64,000 nucleotides of DNA from Picrophilus oshimae DSM 9789 (lineage in GTDB: Archaea > Thermoplasmatota > Thermoplasmata > Thermoplasmatales > Thermoplasmataceae). How positions within the stretch are numbered: the first letter of the stretch is position 1; every line of letters starts with the position of its first letter. The stretch covers positions 124,001 through 188,000 of the forward strand of contig NZ_FWYE01000002.1 in assembly GCF_900176435.1 (NCBI RefSeq), read 5' to 3'. Made by a program: the position numbers and the translations under genes. A model generated the notes under the pieces. It did not search any database, was not told the DNA's origin, and worked only from the letters and a program-made list of their open reading frames with translations. Of the stretch, positions 1 through 10,499 are shown in pieces.

Positions 1-1
1 A

Positions 2-688
2 AAAAATGTAAGCATACCAATGGATGTTTCCAGGGAGAGCTGCCCTGTTTGCAATAAATTAACAGGATCATACTACGAGGCCATAATACAGCTAAGAACC
101 TTTTCAAGGGATAGATCACATTTAATAGATACTGCAAGGGACAATATAATAAATGATATTAAAAGATACAATGTAAATGATCCAAACTCATTTGTTTCAA
201 AGGTTGTAAATCTTAAGGAGGGCATAGACATATACCTTGGAAAGAGGGACGACGCGGCAAAGGTTATAAAAAATCTTGATTCAAAGTACTTTATTGACAC
301 AAAGGTAACAAAGTCACTTGCAGGCAAGAAGGATGGAAAGGATGTATTTAGATACACCCATTTAATAAGAATATTCGATCTTGAGCCGGGATCAATAATA
401 TTCAGCAGGGGAAGAAACTACATGGTAAAATCCGTTGAGCCCGGAAACATAAACATAATGGATTTATCATTGAAAAAAGATTTAACGATGGATGAAAAAA
501 CATTCTTCTCATCAAACTTTGATCTTATAAGAAGGTCTGAAAAGAGAAGGTTTATTGTCATATCAAACAATGGTTCCGAAACCGAACTTATGGACGAGAA
601 GAATTTTAATATTGTAACCATAAAGGGAATAATAAAAAGCGATTCAATAGATCTTTACAATTACAATGATGAATATTATATTATATAA
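2..688 (+). CDS. nmd3: NMD3-family protein, 3' part (gene runs off the left edge)
   Basis: The reading frame is open to the left edge, so the first in-frame ATG at 20 is probably internal. Near the visible start there is a CPVC pair followed by a conserved stretch ending YYEAIIQLR, which is typical of the second half of the N-terminal zinc region of NMD3. The upstream zinc ligands would lie outside the window. The rest is an alpha/beta region with a basic, beta-rich C-terminus (FIVISNNG). NMD3 in eukaryotes is the adaptor for export of the large ribosomal subunit; in archaea it is thought to act in 50S subunit maturation. Family assignment is from motif recall; the truncation is seen directly. 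Confidence 0.75.
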   Translation, partial: KNVSIPMDVSRESCPVCNKLTGSYYEAIIQLRTFSRDRSHLIDTARDNIINDIKRYNVNDPNSFVSKVVNLKEGIDIYLGKRDDAAKVIKNLDSKYFIDTKVTKSLAGKKDGKDVFRYTHLIRIFDLEPGSIIFSRGRNYMVKSVEPGNINIMDLSLKKDLTMDEKTFFSSNFDLIRRSEKRRFIVISNNGSETELMDEKNFNIVTIKGIIKSDSIDLYNYNDEYYII

Positions 689-733
689 AATGCAAAACAG
701 TATAATTAAAATAGTTAAAACTGATTGTTTTAT

Positions 734-1339
734 ATGGTTGATAAAAGCGAGATAATGGAATGGTTCAAAAATGGGAGCGACGATGCCAAGAATCTTATAG
801 ATTTAAAATGGAATGCAGTCGATACAGGAAACTATGTAATTTTGCAGAGCGATAAGATCCCGTTTGCACTTTTCATGTCATCGAACAATGATGGAACTAT
901 ATCATTGATCGTTAGAACCGGAATAGAAACCGCGACAATAGATAACAATGAAAGGTTAAAGATATATAGAATATTATTAATATTAAACAGGCGTGTTGAG
1001 CTTGTAAAATTTATGCTTGATGGTATAAATGAGGAGGTTGTTTCCAGGGTTGATTTCACGGATCAAAATTTAACAAAGGATGTAATGAACATAGGTTTAA
1101 ACACAATATTAAGCGCATTCTATTTAATGGTTCAGGCATTAAACCTTCAGGAGGAATTCAACGAGCAGATCATAGAGAGGATGGCAATGCTTATAAAGAG
1201 CATGTTTGAGAATGGCAAGAGCCGTGATGAAATAAAGGAATATCTAGTTAAAACCACCGGTATACGTGACGAGGATGCGGAAAGGTTAATAAGCGAGGTG
1301 CTTGATTCGAACAAGCCACCAAGCAGCATGTATCAGTGA
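734..1339 (+). CDS. uncharacterised protein upstream of RPA
   Basis: A soluble protein of about 201 residues. The frame also opens with TTG at 725, but the ATG at 734 (MVDKSEIMEW) is the better start. The first 110 residues look alpha/beta: hydrophobic strands (YVILQSDKIPFALFM, ISLIVRTGIETATI) followed by a long helix with LKIYRILLILNRR. This layout recalls the YbjN/CesT chaperone fold, but that is only an impression. The C-terminal 50 residues, with EIKEYLVKTTGIRDEDAERLI, look like a small helical domain of the UBA or CUE kind. The stop TGA overlaps the start region of the RPA gene, so the two are probably co-transcribed and translationally coupled. No function is assigned. Confidence 0.7.
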   Translation: MVDKSEIMEWFKNGSDDAKNLIDLKWNAVDTGNYVILQSDKIPFALFMSSNNDGTISLIVRTGIETATIDNNERLKIYRILLILNRRVELVKFMLDGINEEVVSRVDFTDQNLTKDVMNIGLNTILSAFYLMVQALNLQEEFNEQIIERMAMLIKSMFENGKSRDEIKEYLVKTTGIRDEDAERLISEVLDSNKPPSSMYQ

Positions 1340-1344
1340 TGATT

Positions 1345-2397
1345 ATGAAGATATCTGATTTAAATAGTGAAAATAATAACGTTTCGCTTAAGCTTAAGGT
1401 TCTGTCCGTTGATAAGAGGGAGATAAAATCAGAGGAAAAATCAAAGATATACTATTACGGCCTTGTCGGCGATGAAACCGGGGTAATACCATTTACGGCA
1501 TGGGAGTTCCCTGATGTAATAAAATCGGGCGATGTAATAGAGGTAAAATACGCCCATCTAAAAGAGTACCGTGGCAAGTTCAGGCTTTACTTCGACTCAA
1601 GAACGGAGATAATGGTCAAACCCGGTGAGAACATAGAGATTAAAAACACGTACAAGGATTTAAAGATAAAGGATTTGAATCCTGTTACACCATTTGTAAC
1701 GGTTTCCGGTAAGGTAACGAATGTAACAAAGAGGGAAAACGATAAGACAGGTACAATATACTCTGGATATATAGAGGATGACACCGGCAGGGTCAGGTTT
1801 TCATCATTTGGCGTTCCACTGGAGAATAACAGATTTTACAGGATAGAGGGTGCCAGGGTATCAATGTATTCAAATAGAATAGAGATAACAGTAAGCAACA
1901 AAAGCGTTGTAAAAGAAATAGAATCTGATATGAACCTTGAAAGGAACTATAAGATCTTTGATATAAAAAATCCTGTCGGCGGCATAAATATTATGGGATT
2001 TATAATAACACTTGGTGAGAAGAGCGGAATAATAAAAAGATGCTCTGTATGCAATAAAACGATATCTTTAAACGTTTGCCCTGACCATCCAGATGCAGGG
2101 ATAAACCTGGACATATTCGCCTATTTTACAATAGATGATGGCACCGGCTTTGTCAGGGCAACGGCAGGCAAGGATGCAATACTTCCATTAATAAACATAA
2201 ATGAAAATGAAATAGCAAGGAAGGCATCAATTATTTACAATGAAATGTATAAAAAACTTTATGGTCATGCTTTTAAATTCACAGGGAACTTCATAAAAAA
2301 GGATGATGAGCTTGATTTTCAGGTTATTAAGGCAAATAGTATAACAGATGATGAGATAAAGATTGAAATGGTGGAGATGGAAAATGAACTTTCCTAA
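1345..2397 (+). CDS. rpa: replication protein A, single-stranded DNA-binding subunit with zinc finger
   Basis: RPA protects single-stranded DNA in replication, repair and recombination. The protein of about 350 residues shows repeated OB-fold strands: YYYGLVGDETGVIPFTAWEF near residue 35, GYIEDDTGRVRFSSFG near 140 and FTIDDGTGFVRATAG near 260. A zinc finger C233-x2-C236-x8-C245-x2-H248 sits within the third OB-fold, as in archaeal RPA41-type proteins. GTG 1336, ATG 1339 and ATG 1345 are all possible starts. I chose 1345 (MKISDL) because a GTGAT-like site precedes it and the sequence then begins like other family members. It overlaps the next gene by 14 bases, as in the RPA and RPA-associated pair of other euryarchaea. 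Confidence 0.88.
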   Translation: MKISDLNSENNNVSLKLKVLSVDKREIKSEEKSKIYYYGLVGDETGVIPFTAWEFPDVIKSGDVIEVKYAHLKEYRGKFRLYFDSRTEIMVKPGENIEIKNTYKDLKIKDLNPVTPFVTVSGKVTNVTKRENDKTGTIYSGYIEDDTGRVRFSSFGVPLENNRFYRIEGARVSMYSNRIEITVSNKSVVKEIESDMNLERNYKIFDIKNPVGGINIMGFIITLGEKSGIIKRCSVCNKTISLNVCPDHPDAGINLDIFAYFTIDDGTGFVRATAGKDAILPLININENEIARKASIIYNEMYKKLYGHAFKFTGNFIKKDDELDFQVIKANSITDDEIKIEMVEMENELS

Positions 2398-3190
2398 AAG
2401 AGAGAGATCGTACTGGATCTTTTCTAAAGAATTAAAGGATTCAAACATCATTGATGAAAACGATGATAAATACATAATAACACCACTTGGCTCCAGGCTT
2501 AGAAGGTTATTCATTGCCGGTTCCGTAACATACAAAAACAGCGATGATAAAATGATAAAGGCCACTGTTTCCGATGGCCTTGGCTCATTTTATCTAACAT
2601 CATTTAAAAATGATTACCATGAGGAGGTCAATGATGTATTAAATAGCATAGGCACAGGTGATCTATTATCAGTCATGGGCAAGATAAGCTATTTTAAAAA
2701 CAATGAGGATATCTTTTATTTTTCAATTGTTCCTGAGCTTGTATCTGTTATATCAGATAATGAGAGGAGATTCTGGAGCTACAGAACATTATACATATCA
2801 AGGAGAAAATTAATGGCAATAAGGGAGGCATTTAAGGACGATGTAACCAGCGAAACCCTTACAGGCCTTGGTTATTCCATTGATGAGGCTGAATCCGCAA
2901 TCAGGGCCAAAAAGTATTACAATAACTATGATTTCAATGGCTATCTTCAAATGATCTCAAGCATAAACTTTGAAAATGGCATCCAGCAGGAATCACAGAA
3001 CTACTATGACATAATATTAGATTACATTAAAAACAACGATGATGGCACGGGATGCCGCTATGATGATATTGTCATAGCCGCCAGGAATGCAAAGATATCC
3101 CAGGATAAGGTTGATGAAATACTAAATTACCTTGGATCACAGGGTGACATATACGAGGTTTCATTAAAAAGGTACAAGGCATTAATATAA
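2384..3190 (+). CDS. RPA-associated OB-fold protein (COG3390-like)
   Basis: A protein of about 268 residues encoded directly downstream of RPA and overlapping it. It begins MNFPKRERSYWIFSKEL, carries one OB-fold in the first 120 residues (IAGSVTYKN, VSDGLGSFYLTSF, LLSVMGKISYF) and has a long helical C-terminal half ending in a winged-helix-like segment (DIVIAARNAKISQDKVDEILNYLGSQGDIYE). The family is known from Haloferax and others as an essential or co-purifying partner of a cognate RPA. The frame is also open from 2363, but ATG 2384 follows a GGTGGAGA site and gives the expected N-terminus. Function is by family and context. Confidence 0.8.
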   Translation: MNFPKRERSYWIFSKELKDSNIIDENDDKYIITPLGSRLRRLFIAGSVTYKNSDDKMIKATVSDGLGSFYLTSFKNDYHEEVNDVLNSIGTGDLLSVMGKISYFKNNEDIFYFSIVPELVSVISDNERRFWSYRTLYISRRKLMAIREAFKDDVTSETLTGLGYSIDEAESAIRAKKYYNNYDFNGYLQMISSINFENGIQQESQNYYDIILDYIKNNDDGTGCRYDDIVIAARNAKISQDKVDEILNYLGSQGDIYEVSLKRYKALI

Positions 3191-3228
3191 TTAAAAAAAA
3201 TTTATTAAATAATTAATGATAATCAAAA

Positions 3229-4215
3229 ATGAGGATCTCAATAATAGGCCTTGGCCATATTGGCCTTTCAGTGCTTGATATAATAAAAAGCAGGAACGAT
3301 GATTACAGGAAAAATAACAATGGGATAAGTATTGTAAGTGCCAGCGATTCAAAATTAACATTATATAATGAGAATGGCCTTGATCCCGGGAAGATTATCA
3401 ATTATAAAAAATCAAAAAGGCTTGAGGAAATAGATTATGAAAAAATAAAATTTGATGAGATCTTTGAAATAAAGCCAGATGTTATAGTTGATGTTTCTCC
3501 GGCAACAAAGGATGGAATAAGGGGGAAAAATCTGTATATAAACGCCTTTGAGCATGGCATTGACATAGTTACCGCAAACAAGGCTCCACTGGCATTGCAC
3601 TGGCATGACATAATGGATTCGGCATCAAAAAACAGGAGAATTATAAGGTACGAGGCATCTGTCGGCGGCGGTGTTCCACTTTTTAACCTAAGGCAGTTCT
3701 GCACGATGTCTTCAAGAATAATTAATTTCACAGGGCTTGTAAGCTCCACGATAAACTATGTTCTTAACCAGGAGCTTTCTGGTGTTGGCTTCCTTGATGC
3801 GGTCAAAATAGCACAGAATATGGGTATAGCAGAAACGGATTACAGTGATGATACCATGGGACTGGATTCCGCCAGGAAGACTGTTATACTTGCAAATTCC
3901 CTATTTAATAAAGATATTACATTAAGGGATGTAACATACGATGGCATAGAAAACATTGATATTTCGTCAATGGACAATGAAAAGGTTTACAGGGTCGTTG
4001 CAATGATAGAAAATAATGGCGGTTTCCATGCTGAATCTAAAATAAGGGCATTCAGCAGGAACGATTTTCTTGGCATGATAAGCCCTCTGTCAATGGCATA
4101 TTCAATGGAAACTGATATAAATGATAATATAAACATCTTTGAAAACCATGACGGTCCTCTTCAAACAGCAGCACAGGTTGTAAACGATGTAATGCTGCTT
4201 AAATATAAAATATGA
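3229..4215 (+). CDS. hom: homoserine dehydrogenase
   Basis: Reduces aspartate semialdehyde to homoserine on the way to threonine and methionine. The N-terminal Rossmann motif is MRISIIGLGHIG, followed by DVSPATKDG and the substrate-domain signature TANKAPLAL and EASVGGGVPLF. The length of 328 residues fits the short archaeal form, and there is no C-terminal ACT domain, so no allosteric threonine site is visible. A TATA-like tract (TTTATTAAATA) about 20 bases upstream fits a leaderless or nearly leaderless transcript. The other two enzymes of this route, aspartokinase and Asd, are encoded about 45 kb away in this window. Confidence 0.93.
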   Translation: MRISIIGLGHIGLSVLDIIKSRNDDYRKNNNGISIVSASDSKLTLYNENGLDPGKIINYKKSKRLEEIDYEKIKFDEIFEIKPDVIVDVSPATKDGIRGKNLYINAFEHGIDIVTANKAPLALHWHDIMDSASKNRRIIRYEASVGGGVPLFNLRQFCTMSSRIINFTGLVSSTINYVLNQELSGVGFLDAVKIAQNMGIAETDYSDDTMGLDSARKTVILANSLFNKDITLRDVTYDGIENIDISSMDNEKVYRVVAMIENNGGFHAESKIRAFSRNDFLGMISPLSMAYSMETDINDNINIFENHDGPLQTAAQVVNDVMLLKYKI

Positions 4216-4246
4216 TCCTTTTATATTAAATTTAATATCAATATTT

Positions 4247-4266
4247 TGTAAATATATGTATTTACA
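4247..4266. promoter_or_regulatory. 20-bp perfect palindrome upstream of proC
   Basis: TGTAAATATATGTATTTACA has perfect 8-base arms around TATG. It lies in the 106-base gap between hom and proC, about 20 bases upstream of the TATA-like tract (about 4284-4297) that precedes the proC start. Size and position suit a dimeric regulator. No family can be named from this alone, and such a repeat could also form a weak hairpin after hom. Confidence 0.45.
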
Positions 4267-4321
4267 TCTTAATTGTTATAAATGAAATTATATTTTATAT
4301 CTTTTAATGGTATTATAAACC

Positions 4322-5095
4322 ATGAAGATCTCGATCATAGGTGCCGGTACCATTGGCCGTGCAATGGCCGAGGCATTAAAGGATGATTATGAAATTGGAT
4401 TAAGCTCCAGGGACTTTTCAAAGCTTGAATCCTGGTCAGGAGGGCGTTTTAAATTATTTAAAAACAACGCTGAAAACGCAGCTTATGGTGATTTAATTAT
4501 ATTGAGCGTTAAACCATTTAATATCGATGATGTTTTAAACGAAATAAAGGATAATATAAAAAATAAGATAATAGTATCATTTCTGGCAGGCATAAACATT
4601 GATTACATAGAATCATATGCAAAAACAAGTATATTCCGTGCAATGCCAAACCTGCCAATAATAACCGGTGATGCAATAACTGCGGTTGCATATAAAAATG
4701 CAGATGAAAATACCATAAAAATCGTTGATGATATATTCAAAAAGACCGGTGAATGCATATTTATAGATGAGAAGAGCATGGATGCTGTAACTGGTTTAAG
4801 CGGAAGCGGGCCTGCATTTATATCAATAATGATAGATTCCATGATAGTGGCAGGAATAAGGATGGGACTATCAAGGGATACTGCAAGAAAATTAACATTA
4901 AAGACCTTTGAGGGCACTGCAAGATTAATGGAAAAAACCGGCCTGCCACCATCCGAGATAAGGGATCGGGTTATGACGCCTGCAGGAACGGCGGCAGCGG
5001 GTGTATTTGAGATAGAAAATGGAAATATAAGAACAACAATAGCAAGGGCTGTTGAGGCATCAACAAAAAGGTCAATGGAATTAAAAAGAAAATAA
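4322..5095 (+). CDS. proC: pyrroline-5-carboxylate reductase
   Basis: Last step of proline synthesis: reduction of 1-pyrroline-5-carboxylate with NAD(P)H. Rossmann motif MKISIIGAGTIGRAMAEAL at the N-terminus, ILSVKP and AGI near residues 60-90, FRAMPNLP near 105, and the family signature GLSGSGPAFI followed by a C-terminal dimerisation helix region with VMTPAGTAAAGV. The 257-residue length is normal. It has its own TATA-like box (TTATATTTTATAT) about 30 bases upstream. Its 3' end abuts gyrA, which is encoded on the opposite strand. Confidence 0.94.
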   Translation: MKISIIGAGTIGRAMAEALKDDYEIGLSSRDFSKLESWSGGRFKLFKNNAENAAYGDLIILSVKPFNIDDVLNEIKDNIKNKIIVSFLAGINIDYIESYAKTSIFRAMPNLPIITGDAITAVAYKNADENTIKIVDDIFKKTGECIFIDEKSMDAVTGLSGSGPAFISIMIDSMIVAGIRMGLSRDTARKLTLKTFEGTARLMEKTGLPPSEIRDRVMTPAGTAAAGVFEIENGNIRTTIARAVEASTKRSMELKRK

Positions 5096-7465
5096 TTATA
5101 CAACACAGGCCGTTGATATCGAATCGTTTTCTGTTAATCCAACGAGCCTTACACCGGATGCAAACCTTGATAAAATGCTTATATCTGATGACTTTATTCT
5201 TATTGTTTGATCATTTTTTGTTACTATTATGATCTCGTCATCATCCTTTACAGGCAGTGCCATGACAAGTTTTCCGGTCTTCTCATTCTCCTTAAATAAG
5301 TAAACGCCACTGCTGCCCCTGTGATGTTCCGGAAATTCCGTGGCCCTTGTTCTCTTTCCAAGACCATTCTCTGTGATGCTTAATATTGTATCATCGTCTT
5401 TAACAGGAAATGCAGATATTACATACGAACCGTTTAATTTCATGGATTTTACCCCCCTGGATGATCTTGATGTAAGTGGAACCTCATCGCTTAGAAAGAC
5501 CGCGGCCTTGCCGTTTGATGCCGCCACAAAGATCTTTGATGAACCTGAAATCTCGCTAACAGAGACAACCTCATCGTTATTTGCAAGGTTTATTATCTTT
5601 ATTCCAGATTTTCTCATATCAAGTATCTCGGAGATGTTTGTCTTTTTTATAAAGCCGTTTTTTGTGACTATTATTAATAAATCCTCAAGGTTCTCCGGTG
5701 ATTTTATGATCTGCCTTATGATTTCATTATCGTTTAATTTCAAAAATTTGTTGCCGCTGACACCTAATGCCTTTCTATCCCTTTTTTCTATCCTGTATGC
5801 CTTTTCCTTAAGAACGCGGCCAGTGTTTGTAAAGAAATACAGTGTATCATGTGCCATGCATGAAACAACAGATTTTACGGAATCGTTATCCCTTGTGTTT
5901 GTTATTATGCCACGGCCACCACGACGCTGTGATTTGTATTCATCCAGTGAGACCCTCTTTAAGAGACCTTTCTCGCTGAGAATTATAACTGATTCCTCAT
6001 TTGGTATAAGATCCTCCTCATCGCGGCGGCTTATCTCGCCCTCTATTACCTCGGTTCTTCTCCTATCGCCGTACTGTTTTTTTATCTCGTCAAGCTCGGC
6101 TTTTAAAACGTTCTTCCTTGTATTTTCATTGTTAACGACATCGCTTAAATATTCTATTTTTTTGTTTATTTCATCGATCTCTTCCTTTAATTTTGATATT
6201 TCTAGGGCGGTTAACCTCTGTAACCTCATGTCAAGTATCGCATTTGCCTGTACCTCGGTTAATGATAGCTCTTTCATTAATGATGATCTTGCGCTGTTAA
6301 CATCGCTTGATGATCTTATGATCTTTATAACAAGATCAATGTTATTCAATGCTATTAAAAGACCGTTTAATATATGCATCCTTTCATTAAGCTTTTTTAA
6401 ATCGTATTCAGATCTCTTCTTTATAACATCAAGCCTGAAACCTATGAAATTTTTAATGAGATCCTCAAGGTTCATAACCACCGGAACATTATCAAGCAAA
6501 ACAAGATTTGTAACGCTTATCGATGTTTCAAGCTGGGTCTTTTCATAGAGCTGATTTACAACAAGATCAATCCTGTCATGACCCTTTACCTTTATAACTA
6601 TTCTTATTCCATTGCGGTCACTCTCATCCTTTATATCAGATATATTATTTATCTGGTCATTGTTAACAAGATTTGCAAGATCCTGTATGTACTGTGCCTT
6701 GTTAAGGCCGTATGGCAGGCTTTTTATAATGATCCTTTTATCTTCTGCCTCTATGCTTCCGCGGCATATGACCTTTCCATGGCCTGTTTTATATATATCT
6801 ATCATGTCCTTTGTTCTGTATATGATTCCACCGCCTGGAAAATCCGGGCCCTTTATGAATTTTAACAGATCATATAAACTAGAATCCTCATGGTCTATCT
6901 TATATTTTATTGCATCACACACCTCATTAAGATTGTGCGGCAGCATGTTTGTTGCCATACCAACGGCTATGCCAGATGTTCCATTAATAAGCAGCTGCGG
7001 TATCTTTGATGGAAAATAAACAGGTTCATTTAATGATCCGTCAAAGTTTGGCATGAAAGGTACCGTTTCCTTATCAATGTCTCTTATCATCTCCTCGGCT
7101 ATCCTTGCAAGCCTTGCCTCGGTATACCTCATGGCCGCAGGTGCATCACCGTCTATTGAGCCGAAGTTCCCCTGCCCGTCAACCAATGGATACCTTAATG
7201 AAAAATCCTGTGACATTCTTGCAAGCGCATCGTATATCGCAGAGTCACCATGTGGATGGTACTTACCCATGGTCTCTCCAACAATACGTGCTGATTTTTT
7301 ATATGGCTTATCGTGATTAAGGTTTAATTCATACATTGAATATATTATTCTTCTCTGAACGGGTTTTAACCCATCCCTTACGTCTGGTATCGCCCTGCTC
7401 ACTATAACGCTCATTGCATAGTCAAGATATGAGTTTTTTATCTCTTCCTCAATAGGTCTCATCAT
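5096..7465 (-). CDS. gyrA: DNA gyrase subunit A
   Basis: The breakage-reunion subunit of gyrase, which introduces negative supercoils with GyrB. From the chosen start the protein has about 789 residues. The catalytic tyrosine is in [10 protein letters not shown] (about Tyr114). The C-terminal half (about 280 residues) is a six-bladed-propeller type region that begins with a GyrA box QRRGGRG near residue 505, the element needed for wrapping and true negative supercoiling. This argues for gyrase rather than Topo IV. The frame opens at TTG 7486, inside gyrB, but ATG 7465 follows a GGGTG site and gives [19 protein letters not shown], the expected N-terminus. Gyrase in Thermoplasmatales is regarded as an ancient acquisition from bacteria. 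Confidence 0.96.
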   Translation of the reverse strand: MMRPIEEEIKNSYLDYAMSVIVSRAIPDVRDGLKPVQRRIIYSMYELNLNHDKPYKKSARIVGETMGKYHPHGDSAIYDALARMSQDFSLRYPLVDGQGNFGSIDGDAPAAMRYTEARLARIAEEMIRDIDKETVPFMPNFDGSLNEPVYFPSKIPQLLINGTSGIAVGMATNMLPHNLNEVCDAIKYKIDHEDSSLYDLLKFIKGPDFPGGGIIYRTKDMIDIYKTGHGKVICRGSIEAEDKRIIIKSLPYGLNKAQYIQDLANLVNNDQINNISDIKDESDRNGIRIVIKVKGHDRIDLVVNQLYEKTQLETSISVTNLVLLDNVPVVMNLEDLIKNFIGFRLDVIKKRSEYDLKKLNERMHILNGLLIALNNIDLVIKIIRSSSDVNSARSSLMKELSLTEVQANAILDMRLQRLTALEISKLKEEIDEINKKIEYLSDVVNNENTRKNVLKAELDEIKKQYGDRRRTEVIEGEISRRDEEDLIPNEESVIILSEKGLLKRVSLDEYKSQRRGGRGIITNTRDNDSVKSVVSCMAHDTLYFFTNTGRVLKEKAYRIEKRDRKALGVSGNKFLKLNDNEIIRQIIKSPENLEDLLIIVTKNGFIKKTNISEILDMRKSGIKIINLANNDEVVSVSEISGSSKIFVAASNGKAAVFLSDEVPLTSRSSRGVKSMKLNGSYVISAFPVKDDDTILSITENGLGKRTRATEFPEHHRGSSGVYLFKENEKTGKLVMALPVKDDDEIIIVTKNDQTIRIKSSDISILSRFASGVRLVGLTENDSISTACVV

Positions 7466-7475
7466 TTTTAACACC

Positions 7476-9416
7476 CTATATGTCAAGATTCTTTACGAAT
7501 TTTGCATTTTCCTCTATGAACTTGCGCCTTGGCTCAACCTTTTCGCCCATTAATATGTTAAAAAGCTCATCTGCATACATAGCATCCTCTATTGTAACCA
7601 TGACGATGCGCCTCTTTTCAGGATTCATTGTTGTATCCCAGAGCTGCTCAGGGTTCATCTCCCCAAGACCCTTAAAACGCTGTATTGTTGCATTTCCAAG
7701 CTTCTTTAAAAGCCTGTCCTTTTCATCGTCAGTGTAAACATAGTTTATATCAGTTCCCTTCTGTATTCTGTAAAGCGGTGGTTCGGCAAAGTAGACATGG
7801 CCCAATTCTATTAACGGCCTCATGAACCTGTAAAAGAACGTTAAAAGCAGTGTTCTTATATGTGCACCATCAACATCGGCATCCGTCATTATTATTATCT
7901 TATCGTACCTTAATTTTTTCTCATCAAAGTTCTCCTTAATGCCAGAGCCTATGGCAGTTATTAGATTCTTTATTTCCTCGTTTACAAGAACCTTGTTGTC
8001 ACCGGCCTTTTCAACGTTTAATATCTTTCCCCTCAATGGAAGTATTGCCTGGAATTCCCTGTTTCTTGCCTGCTTGGCCGAGCCTCCTGCGGAATCACCC
8101 TCAACAATGTACAGTTCGGTTTTAGCCGGATCATCACTTGAACAATCCGCAAGCTTTCCCGGAAGGCTTGAACCACTGCTTAATGCTGATTTTCTTTTTA
8201 TTAATTCCTTCTGGCTTCTGCTGGCCTCCCTGATCTCTGCTGATAGTATAACACGCTTTGCTATTGCATCAGCTGTTACAGGATATGATTCAAAGTATGA
8301 CTTTAGATACATCTCGGTTGCGGATGCAACTATTGATTTTATTTCGCTGTTTCCAAGTTTTTCCTTTGTCTGGCCCTCGAACTGTGGCCTCATTAATTTC
8401 ACATGTATTGCCGCAATCAGTCCGTCCCTTGTGTCGTCACCTGTTATATTCAATTTTGATAGATTCTTTGATTTTATGTAGTCTATTATTGCCCTGGATA
8501 AACCTGTATAGAATCCGGTGACGTGCGTTCCATCGTATATCGTTCTTATATTATTTGCAAAGCTCTCAACAATCTTTGAGCTGTCTGTTACATAAAGAAA
8601 GGCAAATTCCAGTGAGTACTTACGAATTTCATTGTGAACCTCCTTTTCAATCTCCGTTGAATAGTATATCGGATCCTTGTAAACTGGATCCTTGTTTGAT
8701 GAGATGTATTTAACAAATTCAGATAAGCCGCCTGTGAAATGGTATGTTTCCTTTTTTGATGTTCTTTCATCCTCAACTGTTATTGTAACCTGCGGATTTA
8801 AAAATGCGAGCTGCCTGCATCTGCCAGCTATTATTTCATATGAAAAATCTCTCACATCAAAGATCTGCGGATCCGGATGGAACTTTATTATGGTCCCATG
8901 ATTGGCAAGCTTTATTTTTACATCCTTTATTGTTGAAGCCATTATGTAATCGAGTTCCTCCATCTTTGTTACGGGGAGGCCACGCTCAAACTTCTCTATG
9001 TATAATTTATCATTCTTTTTTACAATTGCCTCAAGGTAATCTGAAAGCGCATTTACCACATGAACGCCTACGCCGTGAAGACCGCCGGTGACCTTATAAA
9101 CATTTTTATCAAATTTTGCACCGCTGTGAAGTTCTGTTAAAACAATCTCAAGTCCCGGTCTCTTGTATTTTGGATGCATGTCAACCGGTATGCCACGTCC
9201 ATCATCCTCAACGGATATGCTGCCGTCTTTATATATTATTATATAAATATTTGAACAGAAACCTGCCATTGATTCATCTATACTGTTATCTATTACCTCA
9301 TAAACCATATGGTGAAGTCCTTCCTCGCTGGTGTTTCCTATGTACATTCCTGGAGTCTGCCTTACTGCCTTAAGACCCTCAAGAATTTGTATTTGAGATG
9401 CGTTGTATTCATCCAT
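7476..9416 (-). CDS. gyrB: DNA gyrase subunit B
   Basis: ATPase subunit of gyrase. The GHKL ATPase fold is seen in [28 protein letters not shown] and [16 protein letters not shown]. The Toprim domain shows [30 protein letters not shown] in two adjacent pieces and DADVDGAHI, and the C-terminus has [15 protein letters not shown]. The length of 646 residues is normal, without the insert seen in some proteobacterial GyrB. The gene ends 10 bases before the gyrA ATG and is almost certainly co-transcribed with it. Upstream lie 87 bases with a short GC-rich inverted repeat and then hemE, in the same direction. Confidence 0.97.
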
Positions 9417-9503
9417 ATAAATCTATACAATATTACCTAAGACTTAATAACCTTTCCATGAAGAATTGGCGCTAAAATCCGCCTTTTATTAATATATTTT
9501 GTC

Positions 9504-10499
9504 TTATTGATTAAAATGATGAACAAAATTGACGATATGCTTAAGATTTTCAACCGGTGTCTCAGGTATGACACCATGGCCAAGGTTGAATATATAGCTG
9601 GATCTGCCAGCAGCATTTATAATGTCTGACGTTTCTTTAAGCGCATAGCGTAAATTGTAGGCTGCTATTAACGGGTCAAGGTTGCCCTGAAGACCCTTCT
9701 TATTAACCATGGATCTTGCAAGTTTCATGTCAAGACGCCAGTCAACGCTTATATAATCAATGTTAAGTCTTGAGAGTTTTTCTATTATAGATGATGTGCC
9801 TGTGCTAAAATATATAACAGGTACATTTATCTCTGATAATATCTCCTCGATATGCCCTTTTATGTAATTTTCATATGTCTGCGGTGATAGATATCCAAGC
9901 CAGCTGTCGAAGATCTGTATTGCATCAACACCTGCACGCACCTGAAGCCTTATGTATTTTATTATCATGTCCTTTATAATATTAATATAATCATTGAATT
10001 TATCATCTGAAAGCATTGATCTTTTTGTTAGGTTTAAATTGCTATCCGGGCCCCCGGCAATGATGTATGATAATACAGTTATAAGACCGCCAGAGAAACC
10101 TATTAATGGAAAATGATATTTTTCTTTAAAGATTTTTATTGCATCGTATATTTTATATTTAAAATTTGATTCCTCAAAGTATATTATATCTTTCATGTCG
10201 TGGTTTTTTATATATCCATTTATGATCCTTGGCCCGCCGGGCAGGAATTCTATTTTATATCCAAGGGCCTCAAGCGGTATTGTAATATCTGAAAATATTA
10301 TTGCGGCATCAACGTTTAAAATTCTGACCGGATCGTATGATATACCTGCGATCAATTCAGGGTCCATGCATATCTCTTTTATTGTCATCCTGCCTTTTTT
10401 CTCGTTGTATTCCTTTAAATAGCGTCCTGCCTGTCTCATGAACCAAACAGGTATTGTATCTGAATAACCGTTCCTTATCATTGATATAAAGCTGTTCAT
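9504..10499 (-). CDS. hemE: uroporphyrinogen decarboxylase
   Basis: Decarboxylates uroporphyrinogen III to coproporphyrinogen III in heme synthesis. Visible signatures are [12 protein letters not shown] at the N-terminus, [11 protein letters not shown] around residue 90, [17 protein letters not shown] near residue 135 and [12 protein letters not shown] near the C-terminus. The length of 331 residues is typical. The start codon overlaps the asnS stop (ATGA), which indicates co-transcription. Heme demand fits the P450 encoded 9 kb away. Confidence 0.94.
   Translation of the reverse strand: MNSFISMIRNGYSDTIPVWFMRQAGRYLKEYNEKKGRMTIKEICMDPELIAGISYDPVRILNVDAAIIFSDITIPLEALGYKIEFLPGGPRIINGYIKNHDMKDIIYFEESNFKYKIYDAIKIFKEKYHFPLIGFSGGLITVLSYIIAGGPDSNLNLTKRSMLSDDKFNDYINIIKDMIIKYIRLQVRAGVDAIQIFDSWLGYLSPQTYENYIKGHIEEILSEINVPVIYFSTGTSSIIEKLSRLNIDYISVDWRLDMKLARSMVNKKGLQGNLDPLIAAYNLRYALKETSDIINAAGRSSYIFNLGHGVIPETPVENLKHIVNFVHHFNQ

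Noticed and set aside
5340-6548. A 402-residue open frame on the plus strand
   Set aside because: It is antisense to gyrA, whose protein is fully conserved across the same bases; the frame is a by-product of gyrA codon use.
7939-8481. A 180-residue plus-strand frame
   Set aside because: Antisense to the Toprim region of gyrB; no plausible protein features.
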